Below are positions 42,852 through 51,471 of a stretch of 64,000 nucleotides of DNA, piece by piece. Every line of letters begins with the position of its first letter. The stretch's first letter is position 1. This stretch comes from Cladocopium goreaui (taxonomy: Eukaryota > Sar > Dinophyceae > Suessiales > Symbiodiniaceae): NCBI GenBank assembly GCA_947184155.2, contig CAMXCT020000253.1:62001-126000 (forward strand), written 5' to 3'. The translations under genes and the position numbers were made by a program. The notes below the pieces were generated by a model that did no database searches, had not been told where the DNA came from, and worked only from the letters and a program-made list of their open reading frames with translations.

Positions 42852-45800
42852 AAAACTGCCCTGAGCTCAAGACAATTGATGTGCTCTTTACTCCCTTTCC
42901 ACTGCCACCCACAAATGGTTCGCCATACCCACAGATTTGATGGTATGCTCGCTCTGAGACGATGGTAGCGGAGTGTTTCTTCGCTAGAAGATGATAGGAG
43001 AATGTCCTCTCCCTTGATACTGACCATGTTGAGTAGTTTCTTGACAAGGGCCAATTCATTACCAGGCCTTAAAGGCTTCCTGGGTCCCCCCATAGGTGGC
43101 CGTGACAGAAAGCTAGCGAGGTCGTGGTTGGCCCGTGGGGCAGTACGTTCAATGCACTGTTGAACACTCAACGGTGGAATGATACCAAGCGGATGACATA
43201 ATTGTCCCAACAGCCATGTGACCACCGTCACATTCCATGAGTTACCCAGTAAGGTAAGCCGCAAGTCTTGATGTTCCGACGTGTTGTGCTTGCTCTTTGG
43301 TAAACACTGGACCGTGTAGTGACGAGGGAACCCCATTATTACCTCACGTTCTTCCACATTGAGTAGTCTGTGCTCGCTACCACGGACCACCTGGTAGCAC
43401 AACCGGTACTGATACGGGGGGAACCTGAACTGGTCCGCCTTCCATTGAGCCAGCTCAGTTTCATTGAGCTTGTCAATTCCTGCAGGTTTTCGGCCCGGGA
43501 AACTGCGGGGCCTGGATGTGGTGAAGGTCGGGAATGGCTCATCAGAGGCCCGTCGCCACCCAGGAGCTAAATAGGAGTCCGCTGGCACGTCCCCTGACAA
43601 AGTAACGGTGCCATATGACAACGCCTCCCCTGTGCTTGGAGGACTCAGCTCAACACCCAAGGAGTCTCTCAACTCCCATGTAATCCAATAGTACCTGGGC
43701 CGGCGTGCCAAACTGACTCCCTTTGCATCAATGCCCCAGGGTTGACTGCCAAAGGATTCACTCATAATTTCCCGATCAGCCTCATCCATGGACTGGACTG
43801 ACTCCATGAGTGTGTGAACTTGAGCCCACGGGAAAGCTTTTTTCACCAGTTCTCTAATACGCGTAACATGCACGTACAGTTTACTACGGTGATCACGAAG
43901 GGCTCCGCGCCTGTCGACGTTTAACCCACTGACGCCTTGGCATGGGGGTCCCCCCCCCAGAATTATCAAACCGACCTGAGTGAACTTCCCAGCCCACTCC
44001 TTCACCATAGTGAGGTCAACGGCTTCAACATCCGACACCAATATACTGCTTGGAAATCGGGACTCCAAGACTCGTGATGCGGCCGCATTAACCTCAACAC
44101 TCACATGACCTGCTACTGGCAAACCTGCGGCATCAGCTGCCACCCGCAGAGCGCCCACTCCATCGAACAAACCAATGGTCAGGATTTGAGTCATGTCGTC
44201 TACCGAGGCTACGTCTCCCCGCACACTACAGGAGGCTGCCATTTGCCCGACGTTGGTTAATCCGCGGCTAACTGTAACCCCCCCACCAGTGGTGGAAGCG
44301 TCACTTGCAGTGACCTGGTCATGCGGTTCCAACCTGAAATCCAGTTGCGCCAGAGGCATCATCGCCAAAAGCCTAACTATCTCCAGTTTCACCACCCGTG
44401 GGATTTCCAACCGGACAACTGGTGGGTACTTGTTGAACTCTTCAATGAACTGCCAAATGGCGTTCAAACTTCCCATCAGGGCCCTCTTGAAAGTGGCCAG
44501 GTAGACGAGTCCACCGGCGATCACTTGCATTTCTTTTTGCGAGCACCTCCCCGTACGTACGGTTAGGAGTGCCAACTGCGAATACTTAAGAATTTTCTCT
44601 GGCTTTGGGTAAGCACAGCCTCGCTCGCCGTCCACAATGGCCCCCTGGACTTCGGCTAGTGTGGCCCGTTGGACCGCCTTTTTTGGGTGGCGCGGAACTC
44701 CCCAATGCTCATATTCGCTTCTTAGGGCCAGAATGGATGGACTAGGAGTTCCAACAATGACCTCGGCCATGCGTTTGTCAACTTTCTCAAGCTCATCGAA
44801 GTTGTCAAGGTAGACCCTGTGCATGACCTCTGTGTTGGGGAAAGCCCGATCCTTTCTGAGCTCTTGATGACCTCCGAGCCTGCCTTCAACCTTTGCCCTT
44901 GCCCCTTTGACGATATTTCGGTGCACATTTTGGGCCAGACTCACGCTGTTCTTAAACCCCATGGGTAATACTTTAGCCACCAGGTAGTGCCGCCCTGGCT
45001 TGCCAACGTGAAACCTTCCCGAAACGGGTTTGTTGAAACCCAAAAACCGTTGCCAACAATGCGGCACACTGAAGATGTAGAAAAAACACCTAACATCTTC
45101 TGAGGATATTAGCAACTGGTCTGTAGGCATCAGATACAGCGGGCTGGCCGAAGACCATGCGGGCAGAGTAGCTACATCTCCTTGGATGGGACGGCATATT
45201 TGGTTGAGTGGAACCAAATTCATGATTAATCTATGAATTTCATGGCCTTCAACCGACTCCCCTTTTGAGACCCCGAAGAGTCCGTTTAGGAGTGGCTTTC
45301 CTTCCACCTGGAATAGCTCGTGTTCTGGCATGACGCCACAGATTCCGGTAGATATGAGCCCATCACATAGCTCATCCCAGTCCTGATCGCTGACCATTAC
45401 CCTTGGAGGGCGAGTGTAAACCCTACTGTCCTGGCTCACCAGGTAGTCTTCGAAATTGAGCACATAATGTCTACACCCCTCACTGACCACATCAGCGAGC
45501 TCCACGCCTCCCACTTCGGTGGGAATGGCCGACCTAAGGTTTGACCAGGAGGTAATACGAGCCGTGGCTACTTCATCTCCCACATAGTCTAAGCTGCGCC
45601 ATTTGAAAAACTCCTGCCACGAAATTTCTCCAAAACACTCACTCCAACCGCAAACTGAATTGACAATTGACCTAAGTTCCCGTAAGAGGTCCTTTTGTAC
45701 AGGAGAAACCTTCTTCTCCCCTTCTACCGACACCCCAGCATAGCTGTTTAGACCGAGGCAAATATTTACCAACAAGTCTAGTGCCTCATTTTGAAGTCCA

Positions 45801-46249
45801 ACCACACCTGCCAAAAATTCCGAGCTGGTGGGTAACGGAAAAATGTCACCCTTGGGCTGGGTCTTGCCGTGCAGACCATGGTTAATTACCTTTGAGTTTT
45901 CGATCAGCAGGGAACGAATAACAGGTGCGGCGGAAGAAAAAGGTTTCCCAGAAAGGTTTGGTTCACTCAACCCAAACCCTGACATCCCCTCAGCCGGATC
46001 TCTCTTTTTTCGACCACTCTCACGCAGAGGTCCACTGGCGCCTACCGGGTGACTAGTCCTAATGTCACCTCTGCAACGGCCGGAAAGCGCCCTTTCCCTC
46101 TCAGTGGCAGTCCCGTTGGTTGAAGAATTGTCGCTGCCAGCTAACCCCCAACTGGGCAACGCTGCTGTGCAAGTCTCAGCTACAGCCAAGACTTCTTCCC
46201 ATGGGCCGTTCTCCTGCTCTTCGGCAGGATGTCCGGTCCCTGGGGACAT
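42824..46249 (-). CDS. Pol: reverse transcriptase, RNase H and embedded DNMT3-like cytosine methyltransferase
   Basis: The frame stays open back to 47458, but the part before 46363 is the shadow of the gag-like frame; the first later ATG is at 46249. By genomic position: RT motif A SSEDVRCFFYIF (near 45098), motif B LPMGFKNSVSLAQ (near 44960), motif C VYLDNFDE (near 44806), where the usual YxDD is YLDN. RNase H first Asp TASDASTTGGG (near 44300). Then a complete C5 methyltransferase: GLFDGVGALR (motif I, 44170), GGGPPCQGVSG (motif IV with catalytic Cys, 43943), MESVQSMD (motif VI, ENV changed to ESV, 43806), ARRPRYYW (VIII, 43700), GFPRHYT (IX) and LLGNSWNV (X, 43245). RNase H Glu CLELRA follows at 42868. 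IX and X resemble DNMT3. Confidence 0.85.
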   Translation of the reverse strand: MSPGTGHPAEEQENGPWEEVLAVAETCTAALPSWGLAGSDNSSTNGTATERERALSGRCRGDIRTSHPVGASGPLRESGRKKRDPAEGMSGFGLSEPNLSGKPFSSAAPVIRSLLIENSKVINHGLHGKTQPKGDIFPLPTSSEFLAGVVGLQNEALDLLVNICLGLNSYAGVSVEGEKKVSPVQKDLLRELRSIVNSVCGWSECFGEISWQEFFKWRSLDYVGDEVATARITSWSNLRSAIPTEVGGVELADVVSEGCRHYVLNFEDYLVSQDSRVYTRPPRVMVSDQDWDELCDGLISTGICGVMPEHELFQVEGKPLLNGLFGVSKGESVEGHEIHRLIMNLVPLNQICRPIQGDVATLPAWSSASPLYLMPTDQLLISSEDVRCFFYIFSVPHCWQRFLGFNKPVSGRFHVGKPGRHYLVAKVLPMGFKNSVSLAQNVHRNIVKGARAKVEGRLGGHQELRKDRAFPNTEVMHRVYLDNFDELEKVDKRMAEVIVGTPSPSILALRSEYEHWGVPRHPKKAVQRATLAEVQGAIVDGERGCAYPKPEKILKYSQLALLTVRTGRCSQKEMQVIAGGLVYLATFKRALMGSLNAIWQFIEEFNKYPPVVRLEIPRVVKLEIVRLLAMMPLAQLDFRLEPHDQVTASDASTTGGGVTVSRGLTNVGQMAASCSVRGDVASVDDMTQILTIGLFDGVGALRVAADAAGLPVAGHVSVEVNAAASRVLESRFPSSILVSDVEAVDLTMVKEWAGKFTQVGLIILGGGPPCQGVSGLNVDRRGALRDHRSKLYVHVTRIRELVKKAFPWAQVHTLMESVQSMDEADREIMSESFGSQPWGIDAKGVSLARRPRYYWITWELRDSLGVELSPPSTGEALSYGTVTLSGDVPADSYLAPGWRRASDEPFPTFTTSRPRSFPGRKPAGIDKLNETELAQWKADQFRFPPYQYRLCYQVVRGSEHRLLNVEEREVIMGFPRHYTVQCLPKSKHNTSEHQDLRLTLLGNSWNVTVVTWLLGQLCHPLGIIPPLSVQQCIERTAPRANHDLASFLSRPPMGGPRKPLRPGNELALVKKLLNMVSIKGEDILLSSSSEETLRYHRLRASIPSNLWVWRTICGWQWKGSKEHINCLELRAVLCALRWRVF
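43230..44195 (-). other. DNMT3-like methyltransferase domain
   Basis: About 320 residues from motif I to motif X within pol. Cys of PPCQ, Glu of MES, the Arg pair in RRPRYYW and the Asn-Ser of GNSW are present, so the fold looks complete. The target-recognition region between VIII and IX is about 120 residues and includes FPTFTTSRPRSFPGRK. Expected reaction: transfer of methyl from SAM to C5 of cytosine. Family resemblance to DNMT3 rests on FDGVG, REVIMGFPRHYT and LLGNSWNV. Confidence 0.85.
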
Positions 46250-46362
46250 CCCCTGGAAATTGTTAGGGTCACAGGGGGGACATGCATCAGCTCCCTTATA
46301 TGGTGCCAGGAGCTGTTCGCCAACGCGCCTCTTTTTGCCTTCTACCACCTCGACTCCCTGAC

Positions 46363-47787
46363 CTAGGAGCCCTTCTTGCCATCCTCTCGATCTCCTTTCT
46401 TTCCTTTCGCCTTGTCTTTGCCTTTTTGTTCGCCTTTTCCCATCGGTCTCCATCCTCCTGGGTTCTCTCCTTTTCCTTTTTCTTTGCCCTTGGTCAGAGC
46501 CCTGACCTTCATTTCTTCTTTGTTTTCTTTTGCAGCGGCCTGCGCCTCGGCGCGGCTGGCCAACAGGGGCTTGTCGGGTGGTACCACCTCCACACGTTGG
46601 GATACCATCCAGCTCCCTCCATTGGCAGTCATCTCCACGCTCTTCAGTCGCTGGGACAGACAGTCCATCATGTCTGCCAGTTTGCCTTGGAGGCCCAAGT
46701 CCAAGGCCCAACACAAGGTGAGCGCTTCCCTGCTTGCTCCTCCTGAGAGCTTGCCTTGCAGCTGGTTCCGGAAGAACTGCAAAGCCACTGGGGGCACAGC
46801 CCCCGTATCCTGATCCCACACACTGCCCGAGGCGGTCAGGAGTTGCCGTTGCATTCCTCTCACCATGCTGCACGTCAACGCTCCCGGGGCCCGCTTTGCA
46901 ATTGTCCTTACTTTGTGTGCTTCTTCGAAGATATCCCCCGAGTCCCCGCTTCCTAAGGAGTCCACGCCAGAACTCCCCTCTGATGTGCCGTTGCTGCTTG
47001 TACTTTCCTCCTCTCTCCTCTTCTTGGATCTTAGTCGTTTCTTTACTCTTCTTCGCACTTGTTTCCTTACCCTGACGTCTGGATCCAGCCCCGTAGTGCC
47101 AAAGACAACTTTCAAGTCCTTCTGAGACTTTAGCTTCCTGTTCTCCTCCTTTGCTGCCTTCTTCTTGTCCTTCGAGGTTGAACTCTCTGACTCCTTGACC
47201 TTCTTCTTTTTCTGCTTCTTCTCCTCTCGCCTCTCTGGCGCTTCGGGCTCTCTCTCTCCTGCTTGGCGAGCGTCTTTCCTCATTTGCGCCAGCTCGTCTA
47301 GGCTCCCTTTGAGGTTCTCGGCCCAACCTCCTTCGTCCTCTCTGGACTTCAGCCTCACTTGCTGGCCGTGAACCAGTCCATTCGAATCCACCTTGTTGAG
47401 ACATGCCTTCCCACACAGATGGACACGAACTAAGGTGCCAGGGTTTCCCGAAATCCACTTCAGGAGCTCTTCGTGATCGGTTCCCTCTGCTGTGAGGGTG
47501 ATTTCAGAATCACCAGCTCCCTTCACCTGTAGTCCTTGTATCAGACCACACAGCTTGCACTTTCCTCCACAATACTCCCCTTCTACAACAATAGGAGTAC
47601 CTTGAATCAGGAGATCAGGAGGGGTTTTGTCTGCCTCAACGAAACCTCCTCCCTTGAATCTATCCTTTATCGCCAAGTCTTCTTCTCCCGCAACAGCCGC
47701 GGGGCGACGGAGCACTGCACGTGCTCTGACTTTCGCCTTGGGAGCAGCTTTCACAGCTGCTGCAGGCCTTCTGGCCCTCACTGACAT
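46363..47787 (-). CDS. Gag-like ORF 2
   Basis: About 474 residues from an ATG at 47787 whose A overlaps the previous stop (TGATG). N-terminus is Ala/Arg/Lys-rich. A CGGKCKLCG cluster and HLCGKACLN may bind zinc. Then a Lys/Glu coiled-coil region (EEKKQKKKKVKESES), a folded helical part (ALQFFRNQLQGKLSGGASRE, LGLQGKLADMMDCLSQRLKS) and a Lys/Gly tail (KGEQKGKDKAKGKKGD). Pol lies in the -1 frame relative to this ORF. No canonical slippery heptamer was seen near its end. Probably a nucleic-acid-binding structural protein. Confidence 0.6.
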   Translation of the reverse strand: MSVRARRPAAAVKAAPKAKVRARAVLRRPAAVAGEEDLAIKDRFKGGGFVEADKTPPDLLIQGTPIVVEGEYCGGKCKLCGLIQGLQVKGAGDSEITLTAEGTDHEELLKWISGNPGTLVRVHLCGKACLNKVDSNGLVHGQQVRLKSREDEGGWAENLKGSLDELAQMRKDARQAGEREPEAPERREEKKQKKKKVKESESSTSKDKKKAAKEENRKLKSQKDLKVVFGTTGLDPDVRVRKQVRRRVKKRLRSKKRREEESTSSNGTSEGSSGVDSLGSGDSGDIFEEAHKVRTIAKRAPGALTCSMVRGMQRQLLTASGSVWDQDTGAVPPVALQFFRNQLQGKLSGGASREALTLCWALDLGLQGKLADMMDCLSQRLKSVEMTANGGSWMVSQRVEVVPPDKPLLASRAEAQAAAKENKEEMKVRALTKGKEKGKGENPGGWRPMGKGEQKGKDKAKGKKGDREDGKKGS

Positions 47788-48723
47788 CAACGATAGTAGC
47801 GGCCTCTCCTCCAGGCCTTCTGCTTCTCTCGCTTCTTCACTCCTTTGTTCTCACCCCAGGCGTCCTCTCCTTCTCTCCGGGGTTGCTGACCCCTATAGCC
47901 ACCGTAGTAGTGCCACCCACGTTGGGCGTAACCACGATCGCTCCACCCCGACGGCGGATGTTCAGGTTCAGGAGGGCGAGCTGTCCTGTCCCGATGTCCT
48001 CGGGCGGCAGAGCTCCTCACAATGGGACTCCGACTGGACCTCGAGCGCTCCTCCCTTTTCTCTTGTGATGGACCGTGATGGACTAGCTTTCCTCTTCCTT
48101 GACCGACTTTTCTTGTTTTTCTTCTTGGCTTTCTCTTTTTTGGTGACCTCTCGTTTCCTGCTAAACGACTCCTCTGAAGGTTTCCTTTTCGTGGATCTCT
48201 CCTTGTGTTTCTTGCTATCTTTATGCTTCTTCTCGGTTTTCTCCTCGGCTTTTTCTTCTGGGACGGCAACTTCTATTGGACTGCTTGGCGCTTGACTTTC
48301 TTGGCTTTCCTTTGTCTCTTCTGGCTCCTCAGGAGACGCAAGTCTCCCTTCGCCCTCAGCTGCGGGCTCTTCTTTTGTCGCGGCCGGCAGCGTCTCCTGA
48401 GTGGTAGTTGGAGTGGGCTCCCCAAAAACCACGGGAGAGCTGGCCTTGGGAGTGGATGCAGCAACTGCCTGCCGTTCAGCGGCTCGCTGGCTGCAGATCA
48501 GAAATTTGAGCCTCTCCTCCTGCAAGAGGGATACCCACACCCTGGCCTGGTCGGTGGCCCAAGTCCGAAGGGCCACGGGCAAGCTCCTAGCCTCGAGGCT
48601 AAGGCGCCGCAGAGCCCGGCACAGAGGGCAAGTCCCGTCGATGTCTGCCAAATATTGTTGGCAGTCAGCGCAGGCTACCATTAGCTGAGCCGAAACTCGG
48701 CGAAAAAAGCCGTCATTAAACAT
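47787..48723 (-). CDS. Gag-like ORF 1, split over two frames
   Basis: Starts at ATG 48721-48723 inside repeat A1 (MFNDGFFRRVSAQL). CADCQQYLADIDGTCPLC is a CxxC-x11-CxxC zinc motif. Then WATDQARVWVSLLQEERLKF (helical), a Pro/Thr/Glu linker and a Lys/Arg/Ser region. This frame stops at 47968, but the adjacent frame (open from 48269 to 47787) continues with natural-looking sequence (GYAQRGWHYYGGYRGQQPRR) and ends TGATG at the next ORF. A frameshift near 48030-48060 would join them; mutation of this copy or an unrecognised intron are alternatives. Confidence 0.55.
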
Positions 48724-48754
48724 GTTCGTCTTTACATTCGAGGGCGTTCATTCA
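48683..48754 (-). repeat. Split repeat A1 (5' end of element)
   Basis: 72 bp identical to A2 at 41234-41305. Contains the gag-like start codon about 31 bases inside the element. Confidence 0.85.
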
Positions 48755-48934
48755 TATACACACATTATTGCCTATCAAACTCTGCTGTTACATTTTCGCT
48801 ACTTCAGACTCAGAACTGGTTCAGTGTTCCAACTGGGAGGTCAAATAGGCCAGCCACAATTTACATGCGTTTGTAAACACACTTTGCTACAAGTACATGT
48901 AAATATCGTAACTTGGGTTGTAAACATATAAATA

Positions 48935-48995
48935 AATAAATATATAATATATATGTAGTGTATATATATAAATACATATATATATATATATTCAT
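48935..48995. repeat. TA microsatellite
   Basis: TATATA/AATAAATA blocks right of the retrotransposon. Confidence 0.8.
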
Positions 48996-49074
48996 GTCGG
49001 TTTACCAGGGAGCTATCCATATTTGGTTTGAATCAATGCAGTTATAACTGGTTTTTGCAGGAGTCATCATTGCA

Positions 49075-49270
49075 GAACTCACTTCTTTTTCTTCTGCAAG
49101 GACTTCGCATAGCTGTCCAGCTTCTTTTGCGCCTCCGGGTCAGAAAACAATATTCCACAATATTCCCCATTCAACTTACAAAATAACAACAGAAGGGCTG
49201 TAGCCTTTTTTAACAAAAACCTTTTTGATTCAACAATGGGGACAATCATTCGTGCAATCCCCAAGTCCAA
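49075..49270 (-). CDS. Exon-like frame, Lys-rich end
   Basis: The last part, LFSDPEAQKKLDSYAKSLQK KK, is protein-like and is followed by GAA|GTGAGT, a donor. The upstream part (VESKRFLLKKATALLLLFCK) may be intronic. Confidence 0.4.
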
Positions 49271-49594
49271 GACTGCAAGAAAAGGCGAGCCAAGTCATTC
49301 TTTTAAAACACAGAACTCTGGAAATATCCGTATTAGCGAAGGGCTAGAACATGCTACATATATATATATATATAATAAAATATAATAAGTATAATGTGTA
49401 TATTTGATTGGTTTCATTATTAATTGCATTATGTTTTATTATTTATTCCATGGATATTTCTACATTACACGGGTTCGTCTGATATTCTCGGGAACCGAAA
49501 AAAAAAAGTTAGTGAATCACCTGGAATTTTCATGAATTTTCTCCCTAGGAAACTCACCATGTTTTGGGGATAGTCCTATATTATAATCCTATAT

Positions 49595-49637
49595 ATCTGG
49601 GTAAATTATAATATTTCACTAACTTGAATTAAGGCCA
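49595..49637. mobile_element. M3 fragment interrupted by M7
   Basis: ATCTGGGTAAATTATAATAT to GAATTAAGGCCATT, then M7 begins. The remaining part of M3 is not found on the other side. Confidence 0.6.
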
Positions 49638-49638
49638 T

Positions 49639-49780
49639 TGGTTGGAAGACGACTCTCTATTTTTGTTGCTATCCCATAGGATCCATGGTGCTGGTATATA
49701 TGCCAACATAAAGGGGGTATATTGATGGGATCCATGTTACCATATATATCCATATATAGCATACATGGATCCTATGGGTA
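49639..49780 (-). mobile_element. Dispersed repeat, family M7 (inverted copy)
   Basis: GGTTGGAAGACGACTCTCTA then the CCCATAGGATCCATG...CATGGATCCTATGGG body, the inverse of 40194-40340. Confidence 0.7.
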
Positions 49781-49804
49781 TTACAATCCTATATATATAT
49801 ATAC

Positions 49805-49930
49805 CTTATGTTCAGAAAAAAACACCCAGCACAGCTTCAGGGCCTTTTTGAGATCAGCTTTCTTCATGCCATCTCGGATGGACAGCATCGCCTCAGCCAT
49901 GAGCATCTCAGTTGAGACCCCAAAAAGAGC
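49805..49930 (-). CDS. Exon-like frame
   Basis: ALFGVSTEMLMAEAMLSIRD then GMKKADLKKALKLCWVFFSE H. Helical and unbiased; reads well on the minus strand. Confidence 0.45.
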
Positions 49931-50039
49931 TAACTGAGCTAACTGAGCTAACTCTACAACCGAAAAATCGCCGAAAAATCCAACATATATTAACCATATA
50001 TTAATAGTATGTTAACCAATATTATTAACCATATATTAG

Positions 50040-50190
50040 CGAGCATCGCGAACGCACTCTGGGCCCTCCAGGCAGCGTTCATGGCCTTGGCCAAGGATGG
50101 TTTCAAATCACCAGGGTGAAGCGACTCTTCGCCAAACTCCTGAAGGCCAGGCGTTTTTGCGTTGGGTGCGGTGCGGAACAACAAACAGTT
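50040..50190 (-). CDS. Exon-like frame
   Basis: FRTAPNAKTPGLQEFGEESL then HPGDLKPSLAKAMNAAWRAQ SAFAMLA. Lies upstream (minus strand) of the 49805 frame and may be its neighbour exon. Confidence 0.45.
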
Positions 50191-50279
50191 CGTCAACAGT
50201 ATTGACTTCTGTTTTGTTGGGTTTGAACAAGAGCATTGTTGTGCCTCCAAAATTCTACGATTATCTTTAATAAACAAAA

Positions 50280-51057
50280 CGGGCTTAATTCCATGTCCAG
50301 CTCATTTCACTTTTGACCCTGACCCCTGATTCTGACATGAAGAAAATTAATTGAAATGAAAAGGAGTTGAAAAGTAAATGAGTTTAAGAGTTTCGATTTA
50401 TATAGATGCTTTTAATTAAACATACTTAATCATGTTTTATATTTAAATATAATATTATTATATAAAAACAACATAAATACACATACAATCATACAGCACA
50501 TACATAACAAACGAAGATCCAGAATTTGGTCAAGTAAGTGGGGGCAACGTTAATCAAGATCCGACGTCGGATCGGCGTCGCGACACAGCAACGTTTACCC
50601 GGTCCTCTTTCAGCCGTTCCGCAGAGGAATACTCCAAATCCCCACCATTCTGCTCTTTCCTTTTCACCTCAACTTGGAGATGCCAAGTTGAACTCAAATT
50701 GAGCATGACGAATCACTGTCGCAACGGGCATTCTGGTTTTTAGAATGATCAAGTCTGATCCAGTTGCAAAGTGCAATTGGTTTGACACATCTCATTTTTT
50801 TTTCGAAGTACAGTAGAGCTGCTAATCCGATTTCAAACAAAAGATGAAAGATAAAGGTAAGATCAAGGAAACAAGAAAGTAGGGAAGAGGAAAAGAAGAG
50901 AGGAAAGGGTCTACTGTATCTGTGTCTGAGGCTATTTTTCGCATCGCTATGTAGAGGTATCGCTAATTTCGCCTCTTACATGTACACAACTTTGTTTAAA
51001 ACAACCTCGGATGTGGACATTCCGCAATTAATAATTATAGGCTATCAAAGTTCAATA
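50280..51057. other. Intron-like sequence
   Basis: AT-rich left half, GC-richer piece near 50540-50640, an A/G-rich tract 50845-50905. No supported gene. Confidence 0.3.
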
Positions 51058-51188
51058 TACCCTCTGGTAAACTAACATATAACATCATATAACTATGGAA
51101 AGATCCACCATTTTCAATGATTAAATCCACTATTTCAACTAGGGCCATGTTCAAAAGTGCGAACTGTTTTTGTCATTACCAGAGGGTA
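51058..51188. mobile_element. MITE-like element, family M1
   Basis: TACCCTCTGGTAAACTAACA at left and TCATTACCAGAGGGTA at right; core slightly longer than usual. Confidence 0.8.
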
Positions 51189-51194
51189 GGCAAC

Positions 51195-51335
51195 CGCTTC
51201 CGCTTCGGCCGAACATCCCAGGCTTCCCAACCACAAACTCGTCCATGTTGAAATTCGAAAGCAAAGCCTGCGTGCTTCCGCGACTTTGGTTGTCGCAACG
51301 GAAGCAAAAAAACAACGGCAAATCACCGCCATCTA
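51195..51335 (-). CDS. Exon-like frame
   Basis: FFCFRCDNQSRGSTQALLSN then FNMDEFVVGKPGMFGRSGSG. Between M1 and M3 elements; minus strand. Confidence 0.4.
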
Positions 51336-51356
51336 TTCTCATATATGTCACATATA

Positions 51357-51471
51357 TTCTGGGTAAATTATAATAATTCACTAACCTGAATTAAGGCCAT
51401 TTGGGGATGATTTCCCTTATTAACCATGATTCCAGTGAGGTCGCAGTGAGGTCGATATAATTTACTCAGAT
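51357..51471. mobile_element. MITE-like element, family M3
   Basis: TTCTGGGTAAATTATAATAA at left and ATAATTTACTCAGA at right. Confidence 0.75.

Larger units (their letters stand above)
40913..48754 (-). mobile_element. DIRS/PAT-like tyrosine-recombinase retrotransposon carrying a DNMT3-like domain
   Basis: A 7.84 kb element on the minus strand. Order from its 5' end: A1 repeat (48683-48754), gag-like frames (47968-48723, 47787-48269, 46363-47787), pol (to 42824), RNase H end (42591-42851), tyrosine recombinase (41551-42606), B1 (41305-41604), A2 (41234-41305), B2 (40913-41212). This A1-ORFs-B1-A2-B2 order is the split-direct-repeat layout of PAT/Ngaro-type DIRS elements. The A2/B1 junction restates the join of the two outer ends (CATTC next to AAAGACTC), as expected of circle-based replication. 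No target duplication is seen. Flanks are TATATAT and TATACACA. Confidence 0.85.

Noticed and set aside
46363-47458. First ~365 codons of the long pol frame (RERARSAREARGEEAEKEEG region)
   Set aside because: This part overlaps the gag-like ORF in another frame and reads as its low-complexity shadow; the natural-looking protein is in the gag frame.
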